A DNA stretch of 12,960 nt, from the NCBI GenBank assembly GCA_028284565.1, contig JANQRM010000599.1, positions 1-12,960 of the forward strand, read 5' to 3'. Origin of the DNA: Anaerolineae bacterium (lineage in GTDB: Bacteria > Chloroflexota > Anaerolineae > Aggregatilineales > Phototrophicaceae). The notes under the pieces are model-generated. The model ran no database searches. It was not told the DNA's origin and worked only from the letters and a program-made list of their open reading frames with translations. Shown here in pieces: positions 1 to 7,239 of the stretch (within the stretch, counting starts at the first letter, position 1; each line of letters starts with the position of its first letter). Both the position numbers and the translations under genes were made by a program.

Positions 1-1
1 G

Positions 2-334
2 CCTTATGTCGCATCGGGTAAAGCGGAACTCTATCAGTTTTCCACAAAAGTCGAGGCATTATCCCTTAAAAAACTACGCGAAGGTCGGCTGAAAACGACA
101 GGTGGAACAAGCATTCGCTGTGTGATAAACCATTTGCTGAAAGAGGCTCCAACGGTTAAGCGTGCCTTAGTCTTGACAGATGGACGGACTGGCAGAGCGA
201 GAATAGACCAAATTCGTCAATTAGAAATAAAGAAGTTGCGTTTTCATGTGGTGCTTCCTGCGGAGTCACCTTATCAGCGAGATTTGCAATCGATTGCGAC
301 CTCGTTCACGGTGTTGCCGCCGTTAGGATATTAA
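2..334 (+). CDS. von Willebrand factor A-like domain protein, 3' end only
   Basis: The reading frame is open from the first bases of the window, so about 110 C-terminal residues of a longer protein are visible. A GTG at 122 is an internal codon and not a convincing start, because homology-like sequence continues upstream of it. The visible part looks like the second half of a vWA fold: a strand reading LYQFSTKV, then GGTSI (the usual place of the metal-site threonine), then a helix, then a hydrophobic strand RALVLTDG (the usual place of the third metal-site aspartate), and a last strand near RFHVVLP. vWA domains bind a divalent metal and mediate protein contacts, often beside AAA+ ATPases. 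The N-terminal DxSxS part lies outside the window, so the exact family cannot be named. The gene ends 155 bp before the convergent glycosyltransferase. Confidence 0.6.
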   Translation, partial: PYVASGKAELYQFSTKVEALSLKKLREGRLKTTGGTSIRCVINHLLKEAPTVKRALVLTDGRTGRARIDQIRQLEIKKLRFHVVLPAESPYQRDLQSIATSFTVLPPLGY

Positions 335-489
335 TTGGGTCACACGATTGCTGTGATATAGTGCAAGTTCGGAGGGGGTATGCGTTGTTGATACATCATT
401 TTTATCAAGAGCAATCCCGTTTGGTGACGAGTCCTGAGTCTGTGTCTATGTAGTGCCGATTGTGCCTGTATTGGAATAAGTACCCTGTG
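335..489. other. Convergent intergenic gap with no recognised gene
   Basis: These 155 bp lie between the stop codons of two convergent genes. A purine-rich GGAGGGGG at 371-378 precedes only very short open stretches: an ATG at 380 is followed by a stop after three codons, and a TTG at 386 opens 22 codons. I do not call a gene here. The likely terminator for the left gene lies just beyond, at 495-522. Confidence 0.5.
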
Positions 490-2133
490 TCATTTGCCCT
501 CATTATTGGGGGCATTTTCTTTGGGTCGCCATAATTCATAGCCAAAGCCATTCATTGGGATAATTTCCTCAATGTCATAGTGTTCTTCAATAGCAACGAG
601 TATAGGAGGTGGAAATAAATCGGCACGGAGCATGATTAAACCGAATTCATAATTTTCGATCATTGCCAGTAAATTGGCTGGGTCATATAAATCATTTTCC
701 CATAGATTTTTGAGTTGTACGCCATTCGTAATGACTTCACGTCCAGCTTGGAAACTAAAGCCAGCATCCTCAGACATGACATAGCCATCGGTATTTTGCA
801 CAGCTTCAACAATGCGCCAGCCATTTTCAATATCGTCTTGTGTGGGAAGATGTCCGGTGACGGCGTAGCCAACTGTCCAGCCTGCTGGGTCGTATAGAGG
901 ATAACGCCATGAGGGAAGCGGTTCGATATTCAACTTGTCAGTAATACTAGCAAAGACACCTGATGTTGGAATTTTGAAGACAGTGAGGCTATAAACGAGA
1001 AATAATCCAAGCCCAGTAAATGTGACAACATAGCGTGTGCTATGTGAAATAGGGAAGTGTCGGAAAAATCGTGTGATGTAATTCTCTGGAAATATCCACT
1101 GATTTTGCAGGGTTCGTCCGACAAAAATACCAGATAGAAGACAAGCAGATACTAGCCATGTATCGAAGTAGCTATCACCTGCACCCCATTTTCCAGCGAG
1201 TGTAGTGTTGGCGGCGGAGGTAATAAACCAGATGCTGTAGATGGAGAGTCGGTCAAAGTAGAGTTCATAGAGGATGACAACAGAACCCATCAGAATGAGC
1301 ATCCAATGGAGGCGGGTGAACTGTCGGAAAAGACCGACGAATTGTCCATCGACAAAGGGATTTTGATTGGCAGAGATGATATTGATCCACCATTGACCAT
1401 CGGTAATGAGCATCCAAAAGGCGAAGACAATACCTGCACCAATCGCTAAACCAAGGGCATAGCGACTTGCTGTTTTAGGGTTGCGAAGAAAGACCCAAAT
1501 TGTGACAGCGATACAGGTGGAGTAGGCGAGTTGTTTGGTGAAGCCAGCAATCAACAGCAATGAAAAAGCGATTGTCAAGCGTTTGGTGCGATGAGATTTA
1601 ATGTCGGAAAAAGCATTTGAAACGATGACAACAGCTAAAGTTTCAAACATGACCATGAGCAGGTGCTGACGGAGCAATGGTCCGATGTGATAGATATAGT
1701 TGGATGAGATGAAGGCGAGTCCGGCGATGAGTGCAATCCAACGGTGATTGGTGTCACATTTGACAGCCCAATAAATGGCAAAAACCGTGATGAAGGTGCT
1801 GGCGAAAATGATGAGTCGTCCATACCAGAAAGCAGGACCAAAAAGCCAGACGAAAGGTATCATGATAATGTGGAAGACAGGGGGGTATCCACTGCCGTAG
1901 AAGGGAAAGGTATCGTTATCACAATAAGGACAGCTACCTTGTGCCATGAGGATGGCATTATTCAGTTCATAACCTTCAGCTTGGTCATAATCGAAGGGGA
2001 ATGGGATGAGTGATGCGCCAAAAACTAGATAGATGGCTAAGTGAATCAGCATCATGATTGAGATGGAGATAAGCAGACCGTTGCTGAGCCAAGTAATGAA
2101 TTTTGGCGAGTTTGGGATAGTTTTCGATTTCAT
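490..2133 (-). CDS. Integral membrane GT-C type glycosyltransferase (PMT/ArnT-like, GT39-like)
   Basis: A 547-residue polytopic membrane protein. The first helix (about residues 15-39) is followed by an extracytoplasmic loop holding an acidic cluster (D48, D50, E53 in FDYDQAEGYEL) where GT-C enzymes keep their catalytic aspartate. GYPPVFH and FGPAFWYGR follow, a pattern typical of bacterial GT39-like proteins. Many further hydrophobic segments run to about residue 385. A soluble C-terminal region of about 140 residues follows, probably outside the cytoplasm, and contains SEDAGFSFQAG. Such enzymes usually move a sugar from a polyprenyl-phosphate donor to a lipid, glycan or protein; the substrate here cannot be told. 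The catalytic loop contains an unusual CPYC pair (C68, C71). The ATG at 2133 has no strong Shine-Dalgarno. Its only visible partner is the divergent small gene across 45 bp. An O-antigen-ligase-like or other GT-C membrane protein is the alternative. Confidence 0.75.
   Translation of the reverse strand: MKSKTIPNSPKFITWLSNGLLISISIMMLIHLAIYLVFGASLIPFPFDYDQAEGYELNNAILMAQGSCPYCDNDTFPFYGSGYPPVFHIIMIPFVWLFGPAFWYGRLIIFASTFITVFAIYWAVKCDTNHRWIALIAGLAFISSNYIYHIGPLLRQHLLMVMFETLAVVIVSNAFSDIKSHRTKRLTIAFSLLLIAGFTKQLAYSTCIAVTIWVFLRNPKTASRYALGLAIGAGIVFAFWMLITDGQWWINIISANQNPFVDGQFVGLFRQFTRLHWMLILMGSVVILYELYFDRLSIYSIWFITSAANTTLAGKWGAGDSYFDTWLVSACLLSGIFVGRTLQNQWIFPENYITRFFRHFPISHSTRYVVTFTGLGLFLVYSLTVFKIPTSGVFASITDKLNIEPLPSWRYPLYDPAGWTVGYAVTGHLPTQDDIENGWRIVEAVQNTDGYVMSEDAGFSFQAGREVITNGVQLKNLWENDLYDPANLLAMIENYEFGLIMLRADLFPPPILVAIEEHYDIEEIIPMNGFGYELWRPKENAPNNEGK
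495..522 (+). terminator. Probable intrinsic terminator for the plus-strand gene ending at 334
   Basis: An 8 bp stem, TGCCCTCA (495-502) with TGGGGGCA (507-514) and one T-G wobble, closes a TTAT loop and is followed by TTTTCTTT. The U-tract lies on the plus-strand side, so it would stop rightward transcription. It lies inside the last codons of the minus-strand glycosyltransferase gene. No T-tract follows the hairpin on the minus strand, so it is unlikely to terminate that gene. Confidence 0.5.
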
Positions 2134-2178
2134 GCAGTTCTACAATACTTATTCGATTTCGATAGTAACTTAATCAGG
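2134..2178. promoter_or_regulatory. Short divergent intergenic region, promoters not resolved
   Basis: These 45 bp separate the starts of two divergent genes, so both promoters must lie here or inside the neighbouring coding regions. TACAAT at 2141-2146 reads as TATTGT on the other strand and could serve as a weak -10 in either direction, but neither direction has a good -35. ATTCGATTTCGAT (2151-2163) is a small direct repeat. No confident promoter call is possible. Confidence 0.3.
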
Positions 2179-2535
2179 ATGCGAGTAAAAATCAATCCTA
2201 ATGGAGATGTGATGTCTGAGAGTGAGTTGCCAGAATTCAGGAAGATGCCGTTGAAAGTCGTGAATCAATTTGTGCTTTCTGCATTCAATCAAAATGGAAG
2301 CCAGTTTGTGCGATTGATTCCATATGAGGATAATCATTTTCGTGTCATCTTTAAGGCGGGATATTTTAATTTGGCAGAGGATGCTGAAGAGCCTTCAAAA
2401 TCACAATGGGGGACGTTGAAGAAGAAATTGAAACGTCGGCAAAAGGAATTGTTCATTTTTCGGGATAGTGGGCGAGTGGATTGTGGTGAGCAAGACGATT
2501 GCTATTATCTGGATTTTGGATTTTTTAAGTATTAG
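2179..2535 (+). CDS. Hypothetical protein of 107-118 residues
   Basis: I do not recognise this protein. It is mixed in composition, has no signal peptide or membrane segment, and looks soluble. After an N-terminal half with the pattern QFVRLIPYEDNHFRVIFKAG, which reads like two beta strands, comes a strongly basic patch (KKKLKRRQKE) and a tail rich in aspartate, cysteine and aromatics (C108, C114, ending DFGFFKY). The ATG at 2179 has no spaced Shine-Dalgarno. An ATG at 2212 is preceded by GGAG (2203-2206) five bases away and would give 107 residues, so the shorter form is quite possible. It diverges from the glycosyltransferase and converges on the GNAT gene. A small lineage-specific gene is the best description; a non-coding open frame is less likely given its length. 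Confidence 0.55.
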   Translation: MRVKINPNGDVMSESELPEFRKMPLKVVNQFVLSAFNQNGSQFVRLIPYEDNHFRVIFKAGYFNLAEDAEEPSKSQWGTLKKKLKRRQKELFIFRDSGRVDCGEQDDCYYLDFGFFKY

Positions 2536-2617
2536 GTCGTTTTTACTGATTTTTTATAGTGGATAAATTGAAACAGCCCTGATAAACAGGCAAAAACCGT
2601 GCTTTCAAAGTTTTGAG

Positions 2618-2646
2618 TAAGATTAATCATAAATAAAATAATCTTA
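2618..2646. repeat. AT-rich perfect inverted repeat in a convergent gap
   Basis: TAAGATTA (2618-2625) and TAATCTTA (2639-2646) form a perfect 8 bp inverted repeat around a 13-base AT-rich spacer, 10 bp after the GNAT stop codon read leftward. It lies in the 120 bp between two convergent genes. It could be a weak terminator or a binding site. The stem has almost no GC and no clean T-tract follows it in either direction, so its role is unclear. Confidence 0.35.
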
Positions 2647-2655
2647 AGAAGATGG

Positions 2656-3285
2656 CTATTTTATTGGTTGGTAATCGAGATTGTGCCAGATGATCAGAGT
2701 TGACCAATTATCAGACGCTTCATCTTCAATGTAGTTTTCTAACATGCTTCGCACTTCAAAGCCATTTTTCAATTGAAAACTCAGTGTGCTGTCGAAGAGT
2801 TCGCCTGTGACGACTTTATTCACATACTCATGAATGGTCAGCTTGCCTTTGTGATTGATGTAGCCGGGTAGGACACCACCGGCAACGATTCCTTTACGGT
2901 TGGTGCGTATGACTAAATCCTTACGCGCTTCATAGAGCATCTTGCCGATGCCTTGTCCACGATAATCAGGATGGACGCTGATGTCTGCGCCGTAATACCA
3001 ATCACCGTTGGCGTCGTGTTTGGTGTAATAACCTCCATCAATGATCTCTTGAAAGGTGTGCTGGCTGTGTTCAAAGTCGAAGTCGATAAAAAAGCCGGAA
3101 CCTAAACCAACCACTTTATCATTATCTAAAGCAACAAATTCACCTTCGGGGAATATCCGACAGTGGGATAAGAAATGTTCTTCGTTCATGAGTTCATGGT
3201 CGGCGAGTGTGGGGAAGCAATCCTGTTGGAGTTGTTCGAGGGCTTTGGCATATTGAGGCGCGACATTTATGATTTGAATAGTCAT
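2656..3285 (-). CDS. GNAT family N-acetyltransferase, stand-alone YhcX N-domain type
   Basis: A 209-residue GCN5-related acetyltransferase, expected to move an acetyl group from acetyl-CoA to an unknown amine. The acetyl-CoA loop is VHPDYRGQGIGKML (residues 104-117), in the R-G-x-G-x-G form of motif A. The wider pattern (FPTLADHEL, RIFPEG, IDFDFEHSQHTFQEI, GGYYTKHDANGDW, VAGGVLPGY, SFQLKNGFEVR) resembles, from memory, the N-terminal domain of proteins such as Bacillus YhcX, in which a GNAT domain is joined to a carbon-nitrogen hydrolase (nitrilase) domain. Here the protein stops after the GNAT part, with no nitrilase domain following. The start is well supported by TGAGGA eight bases upstream, and this site includes the stop codon of thrC. 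The two genes are therefore very likely cotranscribed and translationally coupled. The substrate is unknown; a metabolite linked to threonine metabolism is only a guess from context. Confidence 0.85.
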   Translation of the reverse strand: MTIQIINVAPQYAKALEQLQQDCFPTLADHELMNEEHFLSHCRIFPEGEFVALDNDKVVGLGSGFFIDFDFEHSQHTFQEIIDGGYYTKHDANGDWYYGADISVHPDYRGQGIGKMLYEARKDLVIRTNRKGIVAGGVLPGYINHKGKLTIHEYVNKVVTGELFDSTLSFQLKNGFEVRSMLENYIEDEASDNWSTLIIWHNLDYQPIK

Positions 3286-3295
3286 GCTTCTGTCC

Positions 3296-4594
3296 TCAAT
3301 AGACTTTATCGGAATGTTTGGTCAGGAGATCAATGATTTCGTCGAGATCATCGCCTGCATGGAGCATGATATTGGGGTAGGTGGCTGTGATGTCTTGGAG
3401 CATGTTGCTATGGTAGCCGAGTGTCGCATCGGGGTCTTTGAGGATGTGTCCCGTCAGAATACCGAGTACAGTATCGCCTGACTTGATTACCCCTTGCTCA
3501 ACCAGTTTGCGCGTTCCTGCGAGAGAGCAAGCCGAGGCGGGTTCGCAACCGATGCCATGACTGTCAATTAGAGCTTTGGCATCCATGATTTGCTGGTCGC
3601 TGACTTGTTCGACGACACCGTTAGTCCATTCCATGGTGCGTATAGCTTTTTCACGATTGACGGGGTTGCCGATTTTGATGGCTGTAGCAATCGTCTCGGC
3701 TTTGACAGGTTCAAAGTCTCTAAAACCACCTTTGAAATGGCGGTAGAGTGGATTCGCCCCTTCGGCTTGAATAATAGCGAGGCGGGGTAGTCGGTCAATC
3801 AAACCGAGTTGGTGTAATTCAAATAAGGCTTTGCCAAAGGCAGAGCTATTCCCCAAGTTGCCACCGGGAACCACAATCCAATCGGGGACTTGCCAACGCA
3901 ATTGTTGAATGGCTTCAAAGATAATGGATTTTTGTCCCTCTAAACGGAAGGGGTTGACCGAGTTGAGGACATAGATGCCGAGTTTTTGGGAGACTTCGCG
4001 TACCAATTCCAAGTTACGGTCAAAGTCGGCATTGATTTGCAGGCAGGTTGCACCGAATGCGATTCCTTGTGCGAGTTTGCCAAGTGCGATTTGCTTGTTT
4101 TGAAGGAAGATAATACCTTCGACTCCGGCGATGGCGGAATAGGATGCCATAGATGCGGAGGTATTGCCTGTTGAGGCGCAAGCGACTCGTTTCATGCCTA
4201 AGACTTGTGCTTGGGTGACCCCGCCTGTCATGCCACGGTCTTTGAATGAACCGGTGGGATTTTCGCCTTCGTGCTTGAGATAGAGATTGTCGATACCTGC
4301 CCAATTCGCCAAGCGGGGTAGATGATAGAGATTGGTGTTGCCTTCTGGTCGGCTGACAATCAGACTTTCATCAATATCGGGGTAGATGAGTTCTTTGTAT
4401 CGCCAGACACCACTGTTATAGGGCTTATCGAGTGAGCCGAGCCGATTATCGAATAACTCACGAGTGATGGGTGTTTTTGGATCATCAAAATCATGCACCA
4501 CATCGAGTAATCCGCCACAAGTTTCGCACGTATAGATCACCGCATTGATAGGGTATTCTTGGGCGCAATCTATACATTGCAGGATGCTGGGCAT
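3296..4594 (-). CDS. thrC: Threonine synthase
   Basis: A 432-residue PLP enzyme that converts O-phosphohomoserine and water to threonine and phosphate, the last step of threonine synthesis. The N-terminus is a zinc ribbon with C7, C10, C23 and C26 (LQCIDC, YTCETC), as in many threonine synthases. The PLP lysine is K118 in GENPTGSFKDRG. ACASTGNTSASMA and VPGGNLGNSSAFGKA supply the substrate and PLP-phosphate contacts, and GCEPASACSLAG lies near the C-terminus. I chose the ATG at 4594 over the GTG at 4654. The ATG has GAGGA eight bases upstream and begins right at the zinc ribbon, whereas the GTG would overlap the divergent thrB start and add a non-conserved 20-residue tail. Its stop lies in the ribosome-binding site of the GNAT gene. 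A related PLP fold such as threonine deaminase is unlikely given the zinc ribbon and the thrB neighbour. Confidence 0.93.
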   Translation of the reverse strand: MPSILQCIDCAQEYPINAVIYTCETCGGLLDVVHDFDDPKTPITRELFDNRLGSLDKPYNSGVWRYKELIYPDIDESLIVSRPEGNTNLYHLPRLANWAGIDNLYLKHEGENPTGSFKDRGMTGGVTQAQVLGMKRVACASTGNTSASMASYSAIAGVEGIIFLQNKQIALGKLAQGIAFGATCLQINADFDRNLELVREVSQKLGIYVLNSVNPFRLEGQKSIIFEAIQQLRWQVPDWIVVPGGNLGNSSAFGKALFELHQLGLIDRLPRLAIIQAEGANPLYRHFKGGFRDFEPVKAETIATAIKIGNPVNREKAIRTMEWTNGVVEQVSDQQIMDAKALIDSHGIGCEPASACSLAGTRKLVEQGVIKSGDTVLGILTGHILKDPDATLGYHSNMLQDITATYPNIMLHAGDDLDEIIDLLTKHSDKVY

Positions 4595-4595
4595 G

Positions 4596-4641
4596 ACGTT
4601 ATCCTCGTGGGCGATGTCTCGAATTTGAGTAAGGATAACGT
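4596..4641. promoter_or_regulatory. Inverted repeat bounding the thrC-thrB divergent gap, carrying both ribosome-binding sites
   Basis: ACGTTATCCT (4596-4605) and AGGATAACGT (4632-4641) are perfect 10 bp inverted repeats separated by 26 bp. Read on each gene's own strand, both arms give AGGATAACGT, which is the Shine-Dalgarno and spacer of that gene. The thrC ATG follows one base later and the thrB TTG three bases later. The symmetry might be a dimeric regulator's operator, a hairpin that hides the ribosome-binding sites, or a by-product of similar leaders. No good -35/-10 pair is visible in the short gap, so the promoters may reach into the coding regions. Confidence 0.55.
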
Positions 4642-4644
4642 GTT

Positions 4645-5589
4645 TTGAAATCACATTCCAGAGCAGAAGCCTATGCCCCGGCGACGGTTGCCAATGTGGG
4701 TGTTGGCTTTGATATTTTAGGACTGGCTGTCGCGAGGTTGGGTGATAGGGTCATGGTCGAGTGGAATGACTCTTCTGAATCAATCATAGTCGATATTGAA
4801 GGCGATAATGGACGACTGCCACGCGAGTCAGATAAGAATGTTGTCACTGTGGTTGCTGATGCTGTTCTTAAAACTGTTGGCAAGTCGCATGGAGTCAAAA
4901 TTCACCTGAAAAAGGGGCTACCACTTGGGAGTGGATTAGGCAGTAGCGCGGCGAGTTGTGTGGCTTCGGCAGTGGCTGTCAATGCCTTGCTTAGTGAACC
5001 TTTGTCTCGTGAAGCATTGTTGCCTGCTTGCCTAGAAGGGGAGGCTCTGGTTAGTGGGTATCATGCGGATAATGTAGGTCCAAGCTTGTTGGGCGGGATT
5101 ACCTTAATAACAGGTACAGAGATTGATGAGATTCGACGCTTGCCAATACCCGATAAGCTTCATCTGGCGTTGGCTACCCCGAATGTGGAAGTACCCACAG
5201 CTGAGGCGCGGGCTGTGTTGCCAGAAACCGTTTCACTGAAGACGATGGTAGCACAAACAGGGAGTGTGGCACGGGTTATTGATGCCATATATCGCGGGGA
5301 TATTCAACAGCTTGGGCAAGCGATGGAAGCTGATTTGGTGATTGAACCTGCGCGTCAACATCTCATGCCGATGCTTGAAGAAGTTCGTCATATTGCCAAG
5401 CAACAAGGAGCATATGGCGTGGTCATTAGTGGGGCAGGTCCAACATTATGTGCCGTGTGTGATGATGAAGGTATATCCCAACGTGTTGCAGATGCTATGC
5501 AAGGTGTTTATAAAGACGCTGGATTGGAGAGTCAGGCACATTCGACACGAGTTTTAGGTGAGGGCGCGCGGGTTATTTCGGTTGGTTAA
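4645..5589 (+). CDS. thrB: Homoserine kinase
   Basis: A 314-residue GHMP-family kinase that phosphorylates homoserine with ATP, giving the O-phosphohomoserine used by ThrC. The three GHMP motifs are present in order: the N-terminal substrate motif with PATVANVGVGFDILG (residues 12-26), the glycine-rich ATP loop PLGSGLGSSAA (93-103), and the C-terminal GVVISGAGPTLCAV (about 255-268). The length fits the family. The start is a TTG at 4645, with AAGGA nine bases upstream; no in-frame ATG lies between it and the first motif. The gene diverges from thrC across about 50 bp, so two consecutive pathway steps share one control region. There is no clear terminator after it; a strong promoter for the next gene begins 18 bp past its stop. 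Confusion with another GHMP kinase is unlikely given the context. Confidence 0.93.
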   Translation: MKSHSRAEAYAPATVANVGVGFDILGLAVARLGDRVMVEWNDSSESIIVDIEGDNGRLPRESDKNVVTVVADAVLKTVGKSHGVKIHLKKGLPLGSGLGSSAASCVASAVAVNALLSEPLSREALLPACLEGEALVSGYHADNVGPSLLGGITLITGTEIDEIRRLPIPDKLHLALATPNVEVPTAEARAVLPETVSLKTMVAQTGSVARVIDAIYRGDIQQLGQAMEADLVIEPARQHLMPMLEEVRHIAKQQGAYGVVISGAGPTLCAVCDDEGISQRVADAMQGVYKDAGLESQAHSTRVLGEGARVISVG

Positions 5590-5607
5590 ATGTTGTTTGT
5601 GAAATTC

Positions 5608-5636
5608 TTGACAATCTTATTTTCGCTTTTTATACT
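5608..5636 (+). promoter_or_regulatory. Near-consensus sigma-70 promoter of the aldehyde dehydrogenase-nuo operon
   Basis: TTGACA (5608-5613) is a perfect -35 and TATACT (5631-5636) a five-of-six -10, separated by exactly 17 bp. Transcription should start near 5643 and give a leader of about 52 bases before the ATG at 5695. A second TATACT at 5650-5655 has no matching -35. This is the best promoter in the window, and no comparable one is seen before any of the next four genes. Confidence 0.8.
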
Positions 5637-5694
5637 TACGTTACTTCGCTATACTGATGGCATGTACCTATATTATCTATAGAAGCGAGCCTAA

Positions 5695-7185
5695 ATGACC
5701 AATTTAGTCAAAAATTTTGTTGGCGGGCAATGGGTTGAAGCCAAATCTGGTGAGACATTTGATAGCATCAACCCAGCGACCGAGGCTGTTGTTGCCACTG
5801 CATACCAAAGCAATAGCGAAGATGTTGCATCGGCTGTTTCTTCTGCAAAGGAAGCCTATCACAAATGGCGTTTAACCCCGGCTCCGCGACGTGGTGAAAT
5901 CCTCTTCCGTGTTGCTGAAATCCTAAAAGAGCGTAAAGATGAGATTGCTTCGATTGCGACTCAAGAGATGGGCAAAATCATTGCCGAGACTCGCGGGGAC
6001 GTGCAAGAAGCGATTGATATGGCGTATTACATGGGCGGTGAAGGTCGTCGCTTGATGGGATACACCGCGCCTGTGGAAATGCCAAACAAGTTTGGGATGG
6101 CGATACGGGATTCAGTAGGTGTTGTTGGCTTGATTACACCATGGAATTTTCCTGTTGCAGTACCGAGTTGGAAGATTCTTCCCGCGTTGATTGCTGGCAA
6201 TACAATTGTTTTCAAGCCGGGTGAAGATACGCCCGCAACTGCCGCCGCGTTTGTTAAAGTCTTTGAAGCTGCTGGCTTACCTGCCGGGGTGATTAATCTC
6301 GTTAATGGGGCAGGTGATACCGGCAATGCACTGGTCGAGAATCCTGATGTGCGGATTATCTCCTTTACAGGGTCAACAGATACGGGCTTGCGGGTCTATG
6401 CCAAAGCCGCACGTATGGGCAAGAAGGTCACGCTTGAAATGGGCGGTAAGAATGCCATTATCGTGATGGATGATGCCAACTTTGATCTTGTTCTGGATGC
6501 GGTGACATGGAGTGCGTATGGAACCACCGGACAACGTTGTACGGCAACCAGTCGTTTGATTGTCCAAAAGGGGATTAAAGCGAAATTGGTCGATGCGCTG
6601 ATTGAACGGGCGAAGTCGATAAAGATGGGTGATGGTCTTGACGAAAGTGTTGAGATGGGTCCTTTGGTTAATCAAAAGGCACTCGATAAAGTTGCATCGT
6701 ATATGAGTGTGGCAGAAGGTGAAGGCGTGAATATTGCTGTCGGCGGTGGTCGTCATGGTGATAAAGGCTTCTTCTTCCAACCAACACTATTTGAAGGTGT
6801 GTCCGCTGGTATGCGCGTTGAGCAAGAGGAAATTTTTGGTCCGGTGCTGTCTGTGATTGAAGTGAATGATCTCGATGAAGCTGTGCAAGTGAACAACAAC
6901 ACTCGTTACGGGCTATCAAGTAGTATCTTCACAGAAAATGTGAACGATGCCTTCCGGGCGATTAGGGATTTGTTGACAGGGATTGTTTATATTAATCACG
7001 GAACAACGGGTGCAGAGATTCAATTCCCCTTCGGTGGGACACGCGGTACAGGTAATGGAATGAGAGAAGCAGGTAAAGCTGGACTGGACTCCTTTACCGA
7101 ATGGAAGTCGGTCTATGTGGATTATAGTGGACGTTTGCAACGCGCCCAGATTGACACGGAAGCTGTTTTGGGTGAGCAAGACTAG
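5695..7185 (+). CDS. NAD(P)-dependent aldehyde dehydrogenase, alpha-ketoglutarate semialdehyde dehydrogenase (YcbD) like
   Basis: A 496-residue member of the aldehyde dehydrogenase superfamily, which oxidises an aldehyde to its acid with NAD(P)+. The catalytic cysteine is C282 in GTTGQRCTATSR, the general base E248 in LEMGGKN, the oxyanion asparagine N151 in PWNFPV, the cofactor lysine K174 in IVFKP, and the Rossmann glycines lie in FTGSTDTG (224-231). EEIFGPVLSV and PFGGTRGTGNG close the fold. The overall pattern, including the ending WKSVYVDYSGRLQRAQID, is very like Bacillus YcbD-type enzymes that act on alpha-ketoglutarate semialdehyde in sugar-acid breakdown; the substrate itself is not proven. 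It begins at an ATG with only a weak purine stretch (GAAGCGAG) upstream, and a 13-codon micro-ORF ends by overlapping its start. It appears to be the first gene of the operon that continues into iscX and nuo. Confidence 0.9.
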   Translation: MTNLVKNFVGGQWVEAKSGETFDSINPATEAVVATAYQSNSEDVASAVSSAKEAYHKWRLTPAPRRGEILFRVAEILKERKDEIASIATQEMGKIIAETRGDVQEAIDMAYYMGGEGRRLMGYTAPVEMPNKFGMAIRDSVGVVGLITPWNFPVAVPSWKILPALIAGNTIVFKPGEDTPATAAAFVKVFEAAGLPAGVINLVNGAGDTGNALVENPDVRIISFTGSTDTGLRVYAKAARMGKKVTLEMGGKNAIIVMDDANFDLVLDAVTWSAYGTTGQRCTATSRLIVQKGIKAKLVDALIERAKSIKMGDGLDESVEMGPLVNQKALDKVASYMSVAEGEGVNIAVGGGRHGDKGFFFQPTLFEGVSAGMRVEQEEIFGPVLSVIEVNDLDEAVQVNNNTRYGLSSSIFTENVNDAFRAIRDLLTGIVYINHGTTGAEIQFPFGGTRGTGNGMREAGKAGLDSFTEWKSVYVDYSGRLQRAQIDTEAVLGEQD

Positions 7186-7239
7186 CCTAAGTTGTTGGTG
7201 AGACTTGGTCGAATTTATGGCATTAGTGCGGTAAACTAC

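Noticed and set aside
122..334. A separate 70-residue gene starting at GTG 122
   Set aside because: The same frame is open to the window's left edge and the vWA-like pattern begins before the GTG, so this is the 3' end of a longer gene.
371..453. A tiny gene after GGAGGGGG at 371-378
   Set aside because: The best frame has only 22 codons from a TTG, with no recognisable pattern; a purine-rich run alone is not enough.
2570..2600. A hairpin around CCTGATAAACAGG as a terminator
   Set aside because: The stem has only about four clean base pairs and no T-tract follows it on either strand.
4595..4654. An N-terminally longer threonine synthase starting at GTG 4654
   Set aside because: It would overlap the thrB start and lacks a spaced Shine-Dalgarno, while the ATG at 4594 has one and begins at the zinc ribbon.
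7192..7239. A longer IscX starting at TTG 7192
   Set aside because: The extra 16 residues do not fit the compact IscX family, and the TTG also has no Shine-Dalgarno; the ATG at 7240 gives the usual length.
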